NCBI GenBank assembly: GCA_964633975.1
Contig: CAZWKX010000002.1
Location: 45,422 to 109,421 of the forward strand
DNA: 64,000 bases
Direction: 5' to 3'
DNA from: CAZWKX01 sp964633975
GTDB taxonomy: Bacteria > Actinomycetota > Acidimicrobiia > Spongiisociales > UBA11373
This document shows, piece after piece, positions 61,975-64,000 of this stretch; within the stretch, counting starts at the first letter, position 1; every line of letters begins with the position of its first letter. A program made the translations under genes and the position numbers. Under the pieces are notes generated by a model. It was given only the letters and a program-made list of their open reading frames with translations. It had not been told where the DNA came from and ran no database searches.

Positions 61975-64000
61975 ATGGACCTGAACACATTCACGCACAA
62001 GGCCCAACAGGCGGTGTTGGGCGCACGCACCGAGGCCGAACGGCGCCATCACCAGGCGGCCCGGCCCGAACACCTGCTCTTGGCCCTGCTCGCGCAGAGC
62101 GACGGCATCGTGTATCCCCTCCTCTCCCGTCTCGACGCTGATCCATCGGCCCTCCGCCGGCGCCTGGAGGAGACCGCGGAGAAGACCCCCCGTGTGTTCG
62201 GCGACACCGAGACCGGATTCTCACCCGAACTCATCGCCGCGCTCGAGAAGGCCGACTCCGAGCGCGTTTCGATGAAGGACGACTACGTATCGGTCGAGCA
62301 CCTCCTCCTGGCCATGGCCGCCGACGACTCCGCTGCCGGGGAGGCCCTGCGGTCCTTCGGCATCTCGCGGGAGACCATGCTCGATGCGCTCGCCTCACTT
62401 CGGGGTTCGGCCCGGGTTACCAGCCAGGACCCGGAATCCACCTTCAACGCCCTCGAACAGTACGGCCGCGACCTTGTGGATGAGGCCCGCCGCGGCAAGC
62501 TCGATCCCGTCATCGGCCGCGACGACGAGATCCGCCGGGTCATCCAGGTCCTGTCCCGGCGCACGAAGAACAACCCCGTGCTCATCGGCGAGCCCGGTGT
62601 GGGCAAGACCGCCATCGTCGAAGGACTGGCCGGCCGTATCGTCGGCGGCGACGTGCCCGAGGGCCTCAAGTCCAAGCGCATCGTCGCCCTCGACCTCAGC
62701 GCCATGGTGGCCGGTGCCAAGTACCGCGGTGAGTTCGAGGAGCGCCTCAAGGCCGTGCTCAACGAGATCAAGGCCGCCCAAGGCTCGGTGATCACCTTTG
62801 TCGACGAGATGCACACCATCGTCGGCGCCGGGGCTGCAGAGGGCGCCATGGACGCCTCGAACATGCTGAAGCCCATGCTGGCCCGCGGCGACCTGCGCAT
62901 GATCGGCGCCACCACACTCGACGAGTACCGAACCCACGTCGAGAAGGACGCCGCTCTGGAGCGCCGCTTCCAGCCGGTGTTCGTCGAACCCCCGTCCGTG
63001 GAGGACACCATCGGAATCCTGCGCGGCCTCAAGGAGCGCTACGAGGTCCACCACGGCGTCCGTATCACCGATGCCGCCCTCATCGCCGCCGCCGTCCTCT
63101 CCGACCGCTACGTAAGCGGCCGCTACCTGCCGGACAAGGCAATCGATCTCGTAGACGAGGCGGGAAGCCGGCTCCGCATCGAGATCGACTCCATGCCCGA
63201 AGAGATCGACGAGCTCGAGCGCCGCCGCCGCCAGCTCGAGATCGAAAAGGCCGCACTGGCCAAGGAGACCGACAAAGCGTCGAAGAAACGCCTCGCCGCC
63301 CTCGAGGCCGAGCTCGCCGATGTGGGAGAGGAGGTCGATCGCCTGGTTGCACACTGGACTCTCGAAAAGGAGGCCATCACCAACCTCCGCTCCACCAAGC
63401 AGGAGATCGAGGACGCTCGAGCCGAGGCAGAACGGGCCGAACGGGACGGAGACCTGGAACGCGCCGCCGAGCTCCGCTACGGCACGCTCCGCCAGCTCGA
63501 TGAGCGCCTCAAAGCACGCCAGCACGCCCTGGAGAAGCTCCAGGCCGAGATGACGATGCTGAAGGAGGAGGTCAGCGAGGAAGACATCGCCGAGGTGGTG
63601 AGCCGCTGGACCGGCATTCCCGTTTCCCGGCTCATGGAAGCCGAACTGGAGAAGCTGGTGCATCTCGAGGAGCACCTTCACCGCAGGGTGGTCGGCCAGG
63701 ACGATGCCGTCGCCGCAGTCTCCAACGCCATCCGCCGATCCCGGGCCGGTCTGGCCGATCCCAGCCGTCCCATAGGCTCGTTCATCTTCCTCGGCCCCAC
63801 CGGCGTGGGCAAGACCGAACTGGCGCGAGCCCTCGCAGAGTTCCTCTTCGACGACGAGCGGGCCATGGTCCGCATCGACATGTCCGAGTACATGGAGAAG
63901 CACTCGGTGAGCCGCCTCATCGGGGCCCCTCCCGGATATGTCGGCTACGACGAAGGCGGCCAGCTGACCGAGGCGGTTCGCCGGCGGCCCTATTCGGTCG
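61975..64000 (+). CDS. clpB: Disaggregase ClpB, 3'-truncated by window end
   Basis: 675 codons are visible and the frame runs out at 64000. N domain (about 1-150) with NTFTHKAQQAVLGA, D1 Walker A GEPGVGKT (about residue 205), an unusual Walker B VITFVDEMHTIVG, middle coiled coil (about 410-530) for DnaK contact, then D2 with GPTGVGKTELARA. ClpB and DnaK together re-solubilise aggregates. GAGGG six bases before the ATG. An A/T-rich upstream region holds its promoter. Confidence 0.97.
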   Translation, partial: MDLNTFTHKAQQAVLGARTEAERRHHQAARPEHLLLALLAQSDGIVYPLLSRLDADPSALRRRLEETAEKTPRVFGDTETGFSPELIAALEKADSERVSMKDDYVSVEHLLLAMAADDSAAGEALRSFGISRETMLDALASLRGSARVTSQDPESTFNALEQYGRDLVDEARRGKLDPVIGRDDEIRRVIQVLSRRTKNNPVLIGEPGVGKTAIVEGLAGRIVGGDVPEGLKSKRIVALDLSAMVAGAKYRGEFEERLKAVLNEIKAAQGSVITFVDEMHTIVGAGAAEGAMDASNMLKPMLARGDLRMIGATTLDEYRTHVEKDAALERRFQPVFVEPPSVEDTIGILRGLKERYEVHHGVRITDAALIAAAVLSDRYVSGRYLPDKAIDLVDEAGSRLRIEIDSMPEEIDELERRRRQLEIEKAALAKETDKASKKRLAALEAELADVGEEVDRLVAHWTLEKEAITNLRSTKQEIEDARAEAERAERDGDLERAAELRYGTLRQLDERLKARQHALEKLQAEMTMLKEEVSEEDIAEVVSRWTGIPVSRLMEAELEKLVHLEEHLHRRVVGQDDAVAAVSNAIRRSRAGLADPSRPIGSFIFLGPTGVGKTELARALAEFLFDDERAMVRIDMSEYMEKHSVSRLIGAPPGYVGYDEGGQLTEAVRRRPYSV

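Noticed and set aside
60570..62030. 486-codon minus-strand frame under the AAA ATPase
   Set aside because: Shadow frame of a GC-rich gene; no ribosome site and no domain.

Overview
The window is dense, GC-rich bacterial DNA with short intergenic gaps, many GTG/TTG starts and mostly TGA or TAG stops. It looks chromosomal and actinobacterial. The supporting markers are the order dnaK-grpE-dnaJ-hspR followed by clpB, a full-length GlnE, an OmpATb/ArfA-like envelope protein, a heliorhodopsin, a bacterial eRF1-like (baeRF) protein, and a PspA next to a TPM-like membrane protein. An uncultured lineage near Acidimicrobiia or Thermoleophilia is my best guess, but the class-level placement is inference. 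No rRNA, tRNA, CRISPR array, integrase, transposase or phage gene was seen.

Layout. 1-8.6 kb: partial MFS transporter, PhoH-like ATPase, gpsA, two tandem secreted M23 peptidases with RTX repeats, a 24-residue membrane peptide, an alpha/beta hydrolase and selD. selD reads through an in-frame UGA at its catalytic residue, so selenophosphate synthetase is itself a predicted selenoprotein. 8.6-20.7 kb: mgtE behind a structured leader, a class IV aminotransferase pair, glnE, an M20D amidohydrolase, DAHP synthase, a DUF4332-like protein, a MocA-like nucleotidyltransferase, a baeRF protein and alanine dehydrogenase. 20.7-31.2 kb: small DNA-binding and membrane proteins, a diguanylate cyclase, a MinD/CpaE-like ATPase pair, an ABC-2 exporter, a cation antiporter with its TrkA/Usp partner, an orphan DNA methyltransferase and a YdcF-like protein.

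31.2-47 kb: a membrane Fe-S oxidoreductase, PspA with a TPM-like protein, proC, a CNNM/CorC-type transporter, an AlkD-like repair protein, a GNAT acetyltransferase, an EEP-family protein, and an acyl-CoA dehydrogenase divergent from a TetR regulator. An M20 peptidase and an alpha/beta hydrolase follow. 47-54.2 kb: heliorhodopsin, an ArfA-like OmpA protein coupled to a coiled-coil/helix-hairpin-helix protein, then a LigD-type polymerase and an ATP-dependent DNA ligase (a split NHEJ set) on either side of a lipoprotein serpin. 54.2-64 kb: murI coupled to a methyltransferase gene with two in-frame UGA codons, the dnaK heat-shock operon behind a HAIR-like HspR operator, mscL, a Ycf46-like AAA ATPase, and clpB running off the end.

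Themes. Envelope and stress functions dominate: MgtE, MscL, PspA, RTX/M23 proteins, ArfA-like protein, chaperones, ABC export and cation antiport. Nitrogen, amino-acid and cell-wall metabolism is also present: GlnE, Ald, ProC, MurI, DAHP synthase. The most interesting signals are recoding-type: UGA as Sec in selD with a SECIS-like hairpin, two UGA codons at presumed Trp sites in a methyltransferase, and two genes whose reading frames extend upstream to CTG codons behind Shine-Dalgarno sequences. Five of eleven convergent gene pairs share a single CTAG in which both stop codons overlap.
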